NCBI GenBank assembly: GCA_934667275.1
Contig: CAKULK010000011.1
Span: 11,257 to 75,256 of the forward strand
DNA: 64,000 nt
Direction of reading: 5' to 3'
From: an uncultured Bacteroidales bacterium
Lineage (GTDB): Bacteria > Bacteroidota > Bacteroidia > Bacteroidales > Paludibacteraceae
A model generated the notes under the pieces. That model had not been told where the DNA came from and did no database searches. It was given only the letters and a program-made list of their open reading frames with translations. This document shows positions 26,305 to 35,520 of the stretch, in pieces. A program made the position numbers and the translations under genes. Position 1 is the stretch's first letter. The number at the start of each line of letters is the position of its first letter.

Positions 26305-26658
26305 ATGCCAAGATCAGTAAATCACGTTGCTTCGCGCAACCGTCGTAAGAAGATCATGAGCCTCACACGAGGCAATTTTGGTGGCCGTGCCAACGTCTGG
26401 ACTGTTGCCAAAAACACCTGGGAGAAGGGTCTCCAGTACGCTTATCGCGATCGTAAGAACAAGAAACGTACCTTCCGCGCACTCTGGATTCAGCGTATCA
26501 ACGCAGCCGCTCGTCTCGAGGGCTACAGTTACAGCCAACTGATGGGCGCGTTGAAGAAAGCGGGTATCGAAATCAACCGCAAAGTCCTTGCAGACCTTGC
26601 AATGAATCAACCCCAAGCGTTTAAGGCCATCGTAGAACAAGCAAAGAAATCCATCTGA
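26305..26658 (+). CDS. rplT: 50S ribosomal protein L20
   Basis: 117 residues. 'MPRSVNHVASRNRRKKIMSLTRGNFGGRANVWTVAKNT' and 'RDRKNKKRTFRALWIQRINAAAR' are typical. L20 binds 23S rRNA early in assembly and in several bacteria represses its own operon by binding the leader. A terminator follows at 26678. Confidence 0.98.
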   Translation: MPRSVNHVASRNRRKKIMSLTRGNFGGRANVWTVAKNTWEKGLQYAYRDRKNKKRTFRALWIQRINAAARLEGYSYSQLMGALKKAGIEINRKVLADLAMNQPQAFKAIVEQAKKSI

Positions 26659-26677
26659 GAATGATGCGACTCGAAAC

Positions 26678-26722
26678 AAATAAGGTGTGTCTCCGCAAGG
26701 GGAAGCACCTTATTTCGTTTTT
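26678..26722 (+). terminator. Terminator of infC-rpmI-rplT
   Basis: Stem AAATAAGGTG (26678-26687) with CACCTTATTT (26706-26715), then CG and five T. Confidence 0.85.
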
Positions 26723-26782
26723 ACCGAAAAACCTGACTGACACTTTGAGAATAAAACCACTTGCAGACAAGTAATTGTACCC

Positions 26783-27982
26783 ATGAAACCGATTAAGACT
26801 TACATATTGTCGTTCCTGCTGCTCGGCACCGCCATTGCCCAAGCCGCAGAGTTGCCGGGCTTCCGCTATGAGGACGCCACTAATTTCCGAATCATCAACC
26901 GCGGTTGGGACAACACCGCCACTCCATACACCCGCATGCCCGCGTACATGCAGGACAGTTGCCGCCAGAACCAGTGGTGGCTCTACCAGCACTCCGCAGG
27001 CATCGCTGTGCGCTTCGCCACCAACAGCAAGCGCATCGCCGCGCAGTACAACCTCATCAACAACTTCCACATGCAGCACATGGCGATGACGGGCATCAAG
27101 GGCACCGACCTCTACTTCCTCAACGAGCAGACCAACCGTTGGGAGTACGTCAACACCGCCCGCCCGCAGGAGAAAGACGGTAAGGCGGACTCCATCCAAT
27201 CCAAGATGTACGTGGAGAATTTGGACGGCGAGATGCACGACTATATGCTCTACCTCCCGCTCTATGACGGCGTGAACTGGGTGCAGATTGGCATCGATTC
27301 TGCTGCCACGCTCATCCAACCCCGCGTGGATAACCCCCGCCGTGGCAAGGTGGTATTCTACGGCACCAGTATCTTGCAGGGCGGTTGCGCCAGCCGTACG
27401 GGTATGGGGGCGACCTCAATGATTCAGCGCGACCTCGGCATCGAGTGTGTGAATCTGGCGACCTCGGGCGAGGGCAAGATGGACTTTTACATCGCCCGCG
27501 CTATGGCAACCATTGACGATGTGCTCTGCTATGTGGTGGACCCCGTGCCCAACTGCACCGAGATGATGTGCGACACGCTCACCTACGAATTCGTATCCAT
27601 CCTGCGCCGCCTGCGTCCCGATGTGCCCGTCATCATGGTGGAGGGCATCACCTATCCGTATGCGCGCCACAACGCTTTCTTCCGCGACTACCTGCCCAAG
27701 AAGAACGCTGCCTTCCGCCGCAACTACGAGCGTCTGAAGGCGGAGAACCCCGTGGGCTTGTACTATGTACCCACCGACGGACTCGTGGGCGAGGACATGG
27801 AGGGTACGGTGGACGGCATTCATCTCACCGACCTCGGCTTCCGCGCATACGCGGATATAGTGGAAGACTACATCGCGCAGGCGTTGATTGATGCACACAC
27901 CGCCCGAATGCTGAACGCCCAAGCCACCGCCCAGGAGCAAAACGTAAAGGCGAAAAAGACCAACAAGAAGTCCAATCGTTAA
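26783..27982 (+). CDS. Secreted SGNH/GDSL-family esterase
   Basis: 399 residues with a signal peptide (MKPIKTYILSFLLLGTAIAQA). N-terminal beta-rich domain at about 22-185, then an SGNH hydrolase domain: nucleophile Ser in 'VVFYGTSILQGG', Gly in 'NLATSGEGKMD', and the Asp-His pair in 'TVDGIHLTDLG'. Two-domain enzymes of this kind in Bacteroidales are carbohydrate esterases that deacetylate polysaccharides. A Lys-rich tail ends the protein. No linked sugar-degradation genes are seen next to it, so the substrate is open. Confidence 0.88.
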   Translation: MKPIKTYILSFLLLGTAIAQAAELPGFRYEDATNFRIINRGWDNTATPYTRMPAYMQDSCRQNQWWLYQHSAGIAVRFATNSKRIAAQYNLINNFHMQHMAMTGIKGTDLYFLNEQTNRWEYVNTARPQEKDGKADSIQSKMYVENLDGEMHDYMLYLPLYDGVNWVQIGIDSAATLIQPRVDNPRRGKVVFYGTSILQGGCASRTGMGATSMIQRDLGIECVNLATSGEGKMDFYIARAMATIDDVLCYVVDPVPNCTEMMCDTLTYEFVSILRRLRPDVPVIMVEGITYPYARHNAFFRDYLPKKNAAFRRNYERLKAENPVGLYYVPTDGLVGEDMEGTVDGIHLTDLGFRAYADIVEDYIAQALIDAHTARMLNAQATAQEQNVKAKKTNKKSNR

Positions 27983-28041
27983 TAATTGCAAATGCCCCGC
28001 AACTTGATCGAGACCCCGTCTCTTCAAAGTCGAGGCAAACA

Positions 28042-28085
28042 GCAAGGGATACGCAAGGGATGAGCAAGGGATAGGCAACCGTTAG
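28042..28085. repeat. 11-bp tandem repeat (GCAAGGGATnn), 3 units plus a worn fourth
   Basis: Units start at 28042, 28053 and 28064, identical in the first 9 bases (last two AC, GA, AG), then a degenerate GCAACCGTTAG. Identical over the first three units to 42691-42723. Confidence 0.85.
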
Positions 28086-28160
28086 ACATCCCAAAATCGC
28101 CCCATCCGCATCCCGAAAAAAGCCAAATAGCGACAATAGTAACCACCAAATATGGTCAAT

Positions 28161-30890
28161 ATGCAAAAAATCTTTACTCTCTTACTCAGCATGATGGCGA
28201 CCATCGCCATCTATGCTCAATCGGTCACCGTCACGGGTACGGTACTGGATGCCGCCAATGGCGAACCGCTGATTGGTGTCTCCGTTCTTGAGAAGGGTAC
28301 CACCAACGGCGTGGTGACTGACCTTGACGGAAACTTCAAGTTGTCGGTCGCACAGGGTGCCAAGTTGCAACTCTCCTATGTGGGCTACGCCAACGCGGAG
28401 ATAACGGCGAAGTCCGCCAACCTCGGCACTATCAAACTGGACCCTGAGGCTGTCGGCCTCGAGGATGTCACTATCACCGGTCAGATGGCGCGCCAACAGA
28501 AGACACCGGTGGCAGTCAGCCAAGTCAGTGCGTTGGACATCGAAGAGCGTCTTGGCGGTGGTGAGTTCGTAGAGGTACTCAAGAACACCCCGGGTGTGCA
28601 CGCCAACGGACAAGGCGGCGGCTGGGGAGACAGTGAGATATGGATGCGAGGCTTCGACAATACCAACGTAGCCACTATGATTAACGGTGTGCCAATGAAC
28701 GATATGGAGGGCGGAACCGTCTATTGGTCTAACTGGCAAGGACTTAGCGACGTTACCTCTGTCATGCAAACCCAACGCGGTATGGGTGCCAGCAAGGTCA
28801 GCGCACCTTCCGTGGGGGGTACTATCAACATCGTCACCAAAGGCATTGATGCCAAGAAAGGTGGTTTCATGACTTACTCAATGGGCAACGATGGTGCCAA
28901 CAAAATTGCCTTTTCCGTTTCCACAGGTCTTATGAAGAATGGTTGGGCAATCACCGTACTCGGTTCGCGTAGTTGGGGCGACGGATATATTCAGGGTACG
29001 GGCTATCAAGGCTATAGTTATTTTGCTAATATCGCAAAGCGCATTAACGAAAACCATCAACTCAGCCTTACTGGCTTTGGTGCTCCTCAATGGCACTGGA
29101 CACGCCCGTCGGGTTCAAGCGGTGCGCTTACTCTTGCCGAGTGGAACAATGTCAAGAAGTATATGACCGATGGTATGGATTATCGCCGTTACAATCCCGC
29201 TTACGGCTATGGCAACAACGGCAAGCAAAAAGGATGCAACTACAATTCATACCACAAACCGCAAATCAGTTTGAATCACGTGTGGCAAATCGACCATAAG
29301 TCCAGCCTTTCTACATCATTGTACACTTCTATCGGCCGTGGTTTTGGAAACACGGGCGAACCGAGTCCTTATTCGCAATACGCCTATTCCGACCTCACAC
29401 GCGGTGCCTACAATGGTGTACTCTGTACCACTTTCCGTCGCGAGGACGGTACTTTCGATTATGGGGCTATCGAAGATCTCAATGCTGCCAGCGAGAATGG
29501 TTCGCAACTTGTTATCTGTGAGAATAGAAACTACCACAACTGGTATGGTCTTGTAAGTTCCTATAACAACAAGTTCCTTGACGACCGTCTTGACCTTACG
29601 GCGGGCGTTGACCTGCGTTACTACGAGGGTATTCATACGGCGGTTATCAGTGACCTTATGAGTGGCGACTATTTCATTGATGCCACACGTGCCAACAGCG
29701 TTTCAGCAAGCAATAATATACATCGTAATGACCCAAATTGGACGTATGCAAAGCAAACGGTAGGGGATGTGGTTTATCGTGATTATACAGGACATGTGAT
29801 GCAAGAGGGGGCTTTTGCCACACTTGAGTGGAACCAAGACCGCTTGTCTGCTTTCCTCAACGGCTCTTTTTCTTATACCAGTTATTGGCGTGTAGATCGC
29901 TTCTACTACGACGAAGAGCATCAGCGTTCCGAGACTATCGGTTTTGCAGGCGGTACTATCAAAGGTGGTGTGAACTACAATATCAATAACCATAACAACC
30001 TCTTTGTTAATGCCGGTTTCATTAGTCGTGCGCCGAAATTCAATGGTGCTTTTATGACCTCTAACACCAGCCATGCTTTCAACCGTAACGCAGCAAACGA
30101 GAAGATTGCATCTGTGGAAGCGGGATACGGTTTCCATAATGAGTATGTGAATCTCGTATTCAATGGCTACTATACCCGTTGGATGGATAAAACAATGTCT
30201 AAATCTACCTCTTTGGATAATCAGCAGACGGGTTATATCAACATGACGGGTGTCAATGCGCAGCACATGGGATTGGAGTTTGAACTCAAAGCACGCCCTG
30301 TGAAGTGGATGGAAATTAACGCAATGTTCTCATTGGGAGACTGGCGTTGGAAGGGACAAGATGTCATTGGATATATCTACGATGAACACGGCAATGCTGT
30401 CACTTCCACAGGCGAGACTACAACCCCGGGCTGCACTGACGAAGGCAAAGAGCATGCTTGGGCAAAAGTGAACCTCGAGAATATCCATGTCGGTGGTCAG
30501 GCACAAACCACGGCAAGTCTTGGCTTGTTGTTCAAACCATTTAAGGGTTTCCGTATAGGCGCGGACTATACGTTGTACGACCGTAACTACTCCTATTACT
30601 CTTTCTCGGGTTCTAACCTCACCGTGGGCAAGACGGTGAATATCATCGAGCCGTATCGTTGTCCGGTAGGCGGAGCGTTGGATATGCGTGCAAGTTATTC
30701 CTTTGAGATTGGTGCGCTACGTGCTACTTTGTCTGCCAATGTGACTAACATTCTCGACCAACACTATATTGAGAAGGCTTGGAGTGCGAACGCAGTATCA
30801 CAATCTATTGTAGAGAATACGATTGACAATATCTATTTCTTCTACAACAAAGGCCGCCAATGGAATCTTCGATTGAAAGTGTCATTCTAA
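28161..30890 (+). CDS. TonB-dependent outer-membrane receptor
   Basis: 909 residues from the ATG at 28161 (MQKIFTLLLSMMATIAIYAQ is a clean signal peptide; the ATG at 28152 only adds MVN). A carboxypeptidase-regulatory-like domain ('VTGTVLDAANGEPLIGVSVLEKG', 'GVVTDLDGNFKL') spans about 20-100. The plug domain ('VLKNTPGVHANGQGGG', 'IWMRGFDNTNVATMINGVPMNDMEGG') lies at about 125-240. The rest is a beta-barrel ending in 'NLRLKVSF' with the terminal Phe used by the BAM complex. Followed after 27 bp by a surface lipoprotein gene and then a secreted OB-like protein. It resembles SusC but the partner lipoprotein is not SusD. The imported ligand is unknown; energy would come from the ExbB/ExbD/TonB proteins such as those at 53-55 kb. 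Confidence 0.93.
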   Translation: MQKIFTLLLSMMATIAIYAQSVTVTGTVLDAANGEPLIGVSVLEKGTTNGVVTDLDGNFKLSVAQGAKLQLSYVGYANAEITAKSANLGTIKLDPEAVGLEDVTITGQMARQQKTPVAVSQVSALDIEERLGGGEFVEVLKNTPGVHANGQGGGWGDSEIWMRGFDNTNVATMINGVPMNDMEGGTVYWSNWQGLSDVTSVMQTQRGMGASKVSAPSVGGTINIVTKGIDAKKGGFMTYSMGNDGANKIAFSVSTGLMKNGWAITVLGSRSWGDGYIQGTGYQGYSYFANIAKRINENHQLSLTGFGAPQWHWTRPSGSSGALTLAEWNNVKKYMTDGMDYRRYNPAYGYGNNGKQKGCNYNSYHKPQISLNHVWQIDHKSSLSTSLYTSIGRGFGNTGEPSPYSQYAYSDLTRGAYNGVLCTTFRREDGTFDYGAIEDLNAASENGSQLVICENRNYHNWYGLVSSYNNKFLDDRLDLTAGVDLRYYEGIHTAVISDLMSGDYFIDATRANSVSASNNIHRNDPNWTYAKQTVGDVVYRDYTGHVMQEGAFATLEWNQDRLSAFLNGSFSYTSYWRVDRFYYDEEHQRSETIGFAGGTIKGGVNYNINNHNNLFVNAGFISRAPKFNGAFMTSNTSHAFNRNAANEKIASVEAGYGFHNEYVNLVFNGYYTRWMDKTMSKSTSLDNQQTGYINMTGVNAQHMGLEFELKARPVKWMEINAMFSLGDWRWKGQDVIGYIYDEHGNAVTSTGETTTPGCTDEGKEHAWAKVNLENIHVGGQAQTTASLGLLFKPFKGFRIGADYTLYDRNYSYYSFSGSNLTVGKTVNIIEPYRCPVGGALDMRASYSFEIGALRATLSANVTNILDQHYIEKAWSANAVSQSIVENTIDNIYFFYNKGRQWNLRLKVSF

Positions 30891-30917
30891 TGGTTTAACG
30901 GATAAATATTTACGAAT

Positions 30918-32711
30918 ATGAAGACAACAAAATATATTCTTCCTGCTATAGCATTGCTCATGGTATCATGTGCCGATTTCTTTGATGAAAAACAACTTGG
31001 CAATGTTGATTACCAACCTTCGCATATCCGGACGGATATGACCTATACGCTCACCGTGGACGATATGGGGCAAATCACAAAGAAAGGTTCTGAGTATGAG
31101 CAACGTGCTTTGGCTTTATGTACGGAGACAGATTCAAGTGCCTATCAGGCATGGAAAGATATTGCCACACTCAAGGCATTCAACGAGAATGCCGATGCTG
31201 ACATCTACGTGCCTGCATTTATGGCAAATACGTTTCCCTATTTGGACAAAGGTACTATCTGCAAAGTGTATTATCCTTATTATAAAGGAAAGACTAATCG
31301 GGTATTGCCGTTTATGAGTGCTGTAGGTTACTCGCTGACCGATGATGACTATAAAACTATTTGGGGAGGACGTGGCGCAGACTATCTGACTGCAACGTCA
31401 GAGCCGAACATACCGGCCTTTTTGTCTCTGAAATTCACGACGGCTTCCGAAGGTCAGATTCTTGTACTCACCTACAAGACCCTCAACACCGACCCAGACA
31501 CCATCTATCCGCCTCTTCCTTATGAGTGTACAGTGGCAGAATTGTTGGAGGCTAAGGAAACCGTAGAGCACCAGTTGACAGGCATTGTGGGTGCCATAAA
31601 GTCCTCTATCTCTGGCCGTTTCTATCTCGTGGATGGGGCAGACTCTATTTATGTCTATGGTTTGTCCGACGAGAATGGTGACAAAGTGTGGAAGGCAAAG
31701 GGTATTAACCAAGGCGACCAAATCACGGTACGCGGTAAATACAGCAACGATAGCGGTGAACCGCTGTTCACCGATGCCGTTTATGTGAACCATACACCCG
31801 CAGGCAAGGCTCTTCGTCAGCGTATGGCGGCTAAAGAGCCACTAATCCAAGATACTGTCTATAAGTCGGTTATCTATCAGTTAAGCCAAGGTTCATGGAC
31901 GCTTTACACCAACGATCAGGTAAAGGCATATTTTGCTTTGCCCAAGACCATCTACGATGCATTGGGCAACACTTCCGTTGCCAACCCGCAGGAGACCATC
32001 GGCAAGTATCTTCGTCTGACCTATCCGTATGCGGCTGAGAAAGACATTTATCTTGTCGCATACAATGGCAGCAAGGGTATGACCGCCGACGAATTTACCT
32101 ACGATGGCACAGATTTCGTTATGAACACGGGCTATACCACCGAGGAAATGAATTTCGTACGTTCCGATAGTTGGATAGCAGACATCTCCACCTACTACAC
32201 AACACCTTTCGTAAACAACGGGCAAGCCGACTTCACCATACAGCATGTCAATCTCGACGGGCTTAGTTACGTATGGCGTTATCAGGCGTCGTACGGAATG
32301 ACAGCATCTGCTTACGTGAGCGGTACCAATCACCCTGTAGAGGATTGGCTTGTAAGTCCTACTATTCGTCTGAAGAAAAGTGTGGCACCAAAGATGCACT
32401 TCGACCACGCAGTGCGCTATGGAAACCAAGCCTATAACAAGGAGTGGCTCAAAGTGATGGTAACCAACAACTATACGGGCGATGTCACCACCACCGAATG
32501 GGAGCACTTGCAGTTCCCCGACTCCATACCCGATGGTTCCAATTGGATGTTCCTTGCCACCGGCGACTTCGACCTGAGCAACTACAACAACCAGAGCATT
32601 GTTATTGCATTCCAATACAATACCACTACGGGCGAACTGACTTCCGCACCCACATGGGAGATACAGAACCTCCTTGTCTATGAGCCGGAAGCGGAAGCCA
32701 CTGAGGAATAA
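30918..32711 (+). CDS. Receptor-partner surface lipoprotein with OB-like and anchor-J-like domains
   Basis: 597 residues. The lipobox ends 'AIALLMVSC' (Cys18). A unique N-terminal part of about 190 residues follows. Then an OB-like domain ('VEHQLTGIVGAIKSSISGRFYLVDGADSIYVYGL', 'GDQITVRGKYSNDSGEPLF') spans about 210-300. The C-terminal domain 'VEDWLVSPTIRLKKSVAPKMHFDHAVRYG', 'LKVMVTNNYTGDVTTTEWEHL' (about 470-590) is homologous to the end of the lipoprotein at 23769-25238. Its place right after the TonB receptor suggests the surface ligand-binding lid of that receptor, as SusD is for SusC. It is not a SusD-fold protein. Confidence 0.82.
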   Translation: MKTTKYILPAIALLMVSCADFFDEKQLGNVDYQPSHIRTDMTYTLTVDDMGQITKKGSEYEQRALALCTETDSSAYQAWKDIATLKAFNENADADIYVPAFMANTFPYLDKGTICKVYYPYYKGKTNRVLPFMSAVGYSLTDDDYKTIWGGRGADYLTATSEPNIPAFLSLKFTTASEGQILVLTYKTLNTDPDTIYPPLPYECTVAELLEAKETVEHQLTGIVGAIKSSISGRFYLVDGADSIYVYGLSDENGDKVWKAKGINQGDQITVRGKYSNDSGEPLFTDAVYVNHTPAGKALRQRMAAKEPLIQDTVYKSVIYQLSQGSWTLYTNDQVKAYFALPKTIYDALGNTSVANPQETIGKYLRLTYPYAAEKDIYLVAYNGSKGMTADEFTYDGTDFVMNTGYTTEEMNFVRSDSWIADISTYYTTPFVNNGQADFTIQHVNLDGLSYVWRYQASYGMTASAYVSGTNHPVEDWLVSPTIRLKKSVAPKMHFDHAVRYGNQAYNKEWLKVMVTNNYTGDVTTTEWEHLQFPDSIPDGSNWMFLATGDFDLSNYNNQSIVIAFQYNTTTGELTSAPTWEIQNLLVYEPEAEATEE

Positions 32712-32740
32712 ACTGTAACAGAGAAACAACAAACATATAT

Positions 32741-32766
32741 GTCCCCGCACTTGCGGGTGCGGGGAC
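32741..32766. other. Perfect GC-rich hairpin between receptor lipoprotein and OB-like gene
   Basis: Ten-bp stem GTCCCCGCAC (32741-32750) with GTGCGGGGAC (32757-32766), 6-nt loop, no T-run. It may protect the upstream mRNA or set a different level for the downstream gene. Confidence 0.6.
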
Positions 32767-32813
32767 GTTAGTATAGAAACAACAAATTATTCACTTCTAA
32801 AAACAAAATCAGT

Positions 32814-33983
32814 ATGAAAAAGATTTTAACTCTTTGTGCAGCCCTTGTTGCTGCAATGAGTATGAGTGCAGAAGTCAAGAACATGACCTGCGCTGAGGCA
32901 GCCGCTGCTGCAGCACTACTGCAAAGTGGTCAAACCGGTACGGACTCCGTAGCAGTTACGGGCTATGTGACTAACACTGATGGTAAAATCAGCAAGAACC
33001 AACAGACATTTTGGATGGACGACGAGAAAGGCAGCAAAAAGACTTTCAATGGTTATTGGTGCAACATGCCTAAAGGTGAGGCTGCATTGAATGTAGGTGA
33101 CAAGGTAGTCATCAAAGGTTTCTTGATGCGCTATAACAGCACTTATGAAATGAAGAATGGTGACATTACTATCTTGGAGCGTGCTATTGTAAAGGTTGAT
33201 ACTATCAAGGCTACAGTATGTGAGGCTGTTGAGGAGTGCGAGGCTTTGGCTGACGGCGACAACACACAAGATGTATTCATCGTAGAGGCTGTTGTTACAT
33301 CAGTTCTCGAGCAGAACGACAACTACAATACGCAGAAGTTCAATGTTACTTGCGAAGACAACGATAAAGACCTTCAAGCCTACAATGTAACCATGAAAGA
33401 CGGTTATGCTGCTATTGGTGACAAAGTACGTTTGACCGGTAAACTCAAAAGGTATGGTTCTACCCTTGAGTTGGTAGGTGACGGCGTTGTTTTGGAGAAG
33501 GGCAACGTAAAGATTGACACTATCCAAGCTACTGTAGCAGAAGCATTGGCAGCAGCAAAGGCATTGGAAAACGGCAAGATTAGCCAGGATGTGTATGTCG
33601 TTACGGGTTACATTGACAGCATCTCGTCTGCATACAGCGACCAGTATAAGAACATCTCTTTCTACATGTGCGACGACCTCAAAGCACCTGCTTATGAGTT
33701 CCAAGCATACCGCGTAAAGGGTGGTGCAGACCTCAAGGTGGGTGACAAGGTAGCCGTTAAAGGCAACGTGATGCACTATTACCAGGCAGCAACAGACGAA
33801 AAGGCTGAGAAGCATGCATACCAGATGAATGCGGGTGCTACTTATACTATTGTTACTGAATCTGCTGTAGAAAACGTTATCAGCAACACAGGCGACAAAG
33901 CCGTTAAGGTTGTACGTAACGGACAAATCTACATCGTAAAGGATGGTGTTGAGTACAATATCCTTGGCACAGAGGTGAAGTAA
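32814..33983 (+). CDS. Secreted protein with three tandem OB-like domains and a C-terminal sorting tag
   Basis: 389 residues with a signal peptide (MKKILTLCAALVAAMSMSA). Three homologous domains of about 105 residues follow, each starting with an 'A..EA......L..G......V.V.G.V' strand-helix pattern and ending 'VGDKV.(I/L/V).G...RY..T.E'. They lie at about 23-120, 125-230 and 232-345. The end (NGQIYIVKDG ... LGTEVK) is the tag also found on the glycosidase and LRR proteins. The OB-like domain is the same type as in the two lipoproteins. OB folds bind nucleic acids or oligosaccharides, so an extracellular binding role is likely (inference). Third gene after the TonB receptor, with a terminator behind it. 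Confidence 0.82.
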   Translation: MKKILTLCAALVAAMSMSAEVKNMTCAEAAAAAALLQSGQTGTDSVAVTGYVTNTDGKISKNQQTFWMDDEKGSKKTFNGYWCNMPKGEAALNVGDKVVIKGFLMRYNSTYEMKNGDITILERAIVKVDTIKATVCEAVEECEALADGDNTQDVFIVEAVVTSVLEQNDNYNTQKFNVTCEDNDKDLQAYNVTMKDGYAAIGDKVRLTGKLKRYGSTLELVGDGVVLEKGNVKIDTIQATVAEALAAAKALENGKISQDVYVVTGYIDSISSAYSDQYKNISFYMCDDLKAPAYEFQAYRVKGGADLKVGDKVAVKGNVMHYYQAATDEKAEKHAYQMNAGATYTIVTESAVENVISNTGDKAVKVVRNGQIYIVKDGVEYNILGTEVK

Positions 33984-34015
33984 AGCGATTGGTGGTAATA
34001 CATATTAATTGACAG

Positions 34016-34049
34016 AAATAAAGGCTGCTTGTTCAAGCAGCCTTTATTT
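34016..34049. terminator. Bidirectional terminator between the OB-like gene and dapA
   Basis: Perfect 15-bp inverted repeat (34016-34030 and 34035-34049) with a GTTC loop and T-rich flanks on both strands; it separates two convergent genes. Confidence 0.9.
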
Positions 34050-34090
34050 TGTATATGTGTCTCTATTATTTTGTGTATGTATCTTTATGA

Positions 34091-34984
34091 TTATTGATTC
34101 AGCGCGCGACGGATAACCATTTGCGTGTTGAGGGTATTGGGTACAAGAGGGAGACGGAGGATGTTCTTAATCAGACCTTGTTCCGCGAGGACGGTTTTGA
34201 TACCCGAAGGGTTGCCCTCCACGAAAAGCAAATGAATGATGTGGGCATAGCGTTGCTGGAGTGCCATACTGTGTTCGTGTACCAAACGCCCGATGTCCTC
34301 GGGGAATGCGTTACTTGCCACGCTGATAAGCCCGTCGGCTCCCGCGTTCATGAGTTCGCAAGCGATACCGTCGTCGCCACTGATGACGAGGAGTCTGCCA
34401 TTGGCAAGGTCTATCAACTCGGTGATTTGCTGAATGTTACCGCTGGCTTCCTTGATACCCAAGATACGGTCGGGGTAGGCATCATAGATGCGTATGACAG
34501 TCTCTGGGAGCAGGTTGACGCCCGTACGCCCGGGGACATTGTACAGGATAACGGGGACAGGACTCGCCTTGGCGATAGCCGTAAAGTGCTGATAGAGACC
34601 ATCTTGCGATGGTTTGTTGTAGTATGGGCAGACGGATAGGATAGCCGCAAAGTCGGATTGCAATGTGTCGCGGAGTTCGTTGATACGGGCAATGACAGCG
34701 GCTGTGCAGTTGCCGCCCAAGCCGAGGACAAGAGGCACGCGACCTGCCACTTGGCGGACGATATGTTCGCGGACAGCGTCCTGTTCGGCAAGGGTAAGGG
34801 TTGCGGTTTCGCCCGTAGTACCCAGCACAACGAGGTAGTCAACGCCCGCGGTGGGTGCGGCAGGGGTGCGGCTGTTCAGTTGTTTGTCTATCAGACGGGT
34901 AAGAGCAGCGTAGTCCACACTCCCGTCTTCGCAAAACGGAGTGATAAGGGCGGTGCCCAAGCCTTTTAATGAAGGATTATTCAT
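34091..34984 (-). CDS. dapA: 4-hydroxy-tetrahydrodipicolinate synthase
   Basis: 297 residues from MNNPSLKGLGTALITPF (ATG at 34982-34984); the frame is open further upstream only as a shadow of the next gene. 'VLGTTGETATL' is the TTGE motif, Tyr lies in 'LYNVPGRTG', and the Schiff-base Lys in 'ILGIKEASG'. It condenses pyruvate with aspartate semialdehyde, the first step of the lysine/diaminopimelate branch. The start overlaps the stop of the upstream gene by 8 bp. Confidence 0.96.
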   Translation of the reverse strand: MNNPSLKGLGTALITPFCEDGSVDYAALTRLIDKQLNSRTPAAPTAGVDYLVVLGTTGETATLTLAEQDAVREHIVRQVAGRVPLVLGLGGNCTAAVIARINELRDTLQSDFAAILSVCPYYNKPSQDGLYQHFTAIAKASPVPVILYNVPGRTGVNLLPETVIRIYDAYPDRILGIKEASGNIQQITELIDLANGRLLVISGDDGIACELMNAGADGLISVASNAFPEDIGRLVHEHSMALQQRYAHIIHLLFVEGNPSGIKTVLAEQGLIKNILRLPLVPNTLNTQMVIRRALNQ

Positions 34985-35447
34985 GGGTTGTAAACATGTC
35001 GAGGTACTTGATGATTTGGGTGAAGAGGTAGTCGGGTGTGTCCTGTGCGGGGGTGTTGATGGTGAGGTCGTAGATGCCGTCGCGGGTGTAACGGCCGACC
35101 TTGAACGCCGCGCGGACGTAAAGCGCCATGTAGAGCGAGACCAACGTGGGGTGTTGGGTGAGGTCGATGAAGAGGTCGTATTCGTTAGCCGTGAGGGCGC
35201 GGAGGACCTCCTTTTTCGGGCGGGAGAGCAAGGCGCAGACCTGCCTTTTGTCGGGAATGGTGAAGGTGTCGATTTGCCTTGGTGTGGCGGCGTTGCCGTG
35301 GTTGGCGAGTTGGCGGGTGAGTGCGGAGATGTCGCCACCATCGTGGAGAACGGCGATACGATGCACCTTCTCCCAACGCGGCATCACGACACGACGGGGA
35401 GACTGATGCTGCAGTATGTAGTTGAATATATGCTCTTTAAGTGACAT
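34977..35447 (-). CDS. Conserved small Bacteroidales protein of unknown function
   Basis: 156 residues, no signal peptide or membrane helix. Features: 'KVHRIAVLHDGGDISALTRQLANHG' near the start and 'LRALTANEYDLFIDLTQHPTLVSLYMALYVRAAFKVGR' in the middle. A protein with this 'DLFIDL' and 'KVGR' pattern is commonly found upstream of dapA or ligA in Bacteroidales (I think DUF6913; not verified). Overlaps dapA by 8 bp, so co-translated. The link to lysine synthesis may be only positional. Confidence 0.75.
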   Translation of the reverse strand: MSLKEHIFNYILQHQSPRRVVMPRWEKVHRIAVLHDGGDISALTRQLANHGNAATPRQIDTFTIPDKRQVCALLSRPKKEVLRALTANEYDLFIDLTQHPTLVSLYMALYVRAAFKVGRYTRDGIYDLTINTPAQDTPDYLFTQIIKYLDMFTTHE

Positions 35448-35468
35448 TGGCGGTTTATACGTTTATGG

Positions 35469-35518
35469 GTTGATGAGTTGATATGTGGTTGAATGGGTTG
35501 AAAAAGTTGAGGGGTTGA
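35469..35518. repeat. GTTGA-rich intergenic repeat downstream of ligA
   Basis: GTTGA occurs six times in 50 bp (35469, 35477, 35488, 35497, 35506, 35514), spacing 8-11 bp, between the stop of ligA and the next gene. Unlike the 11-bp repeats, its period is irregular. Confidence 0.5.
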
Positions 35519-35520
35519 GA

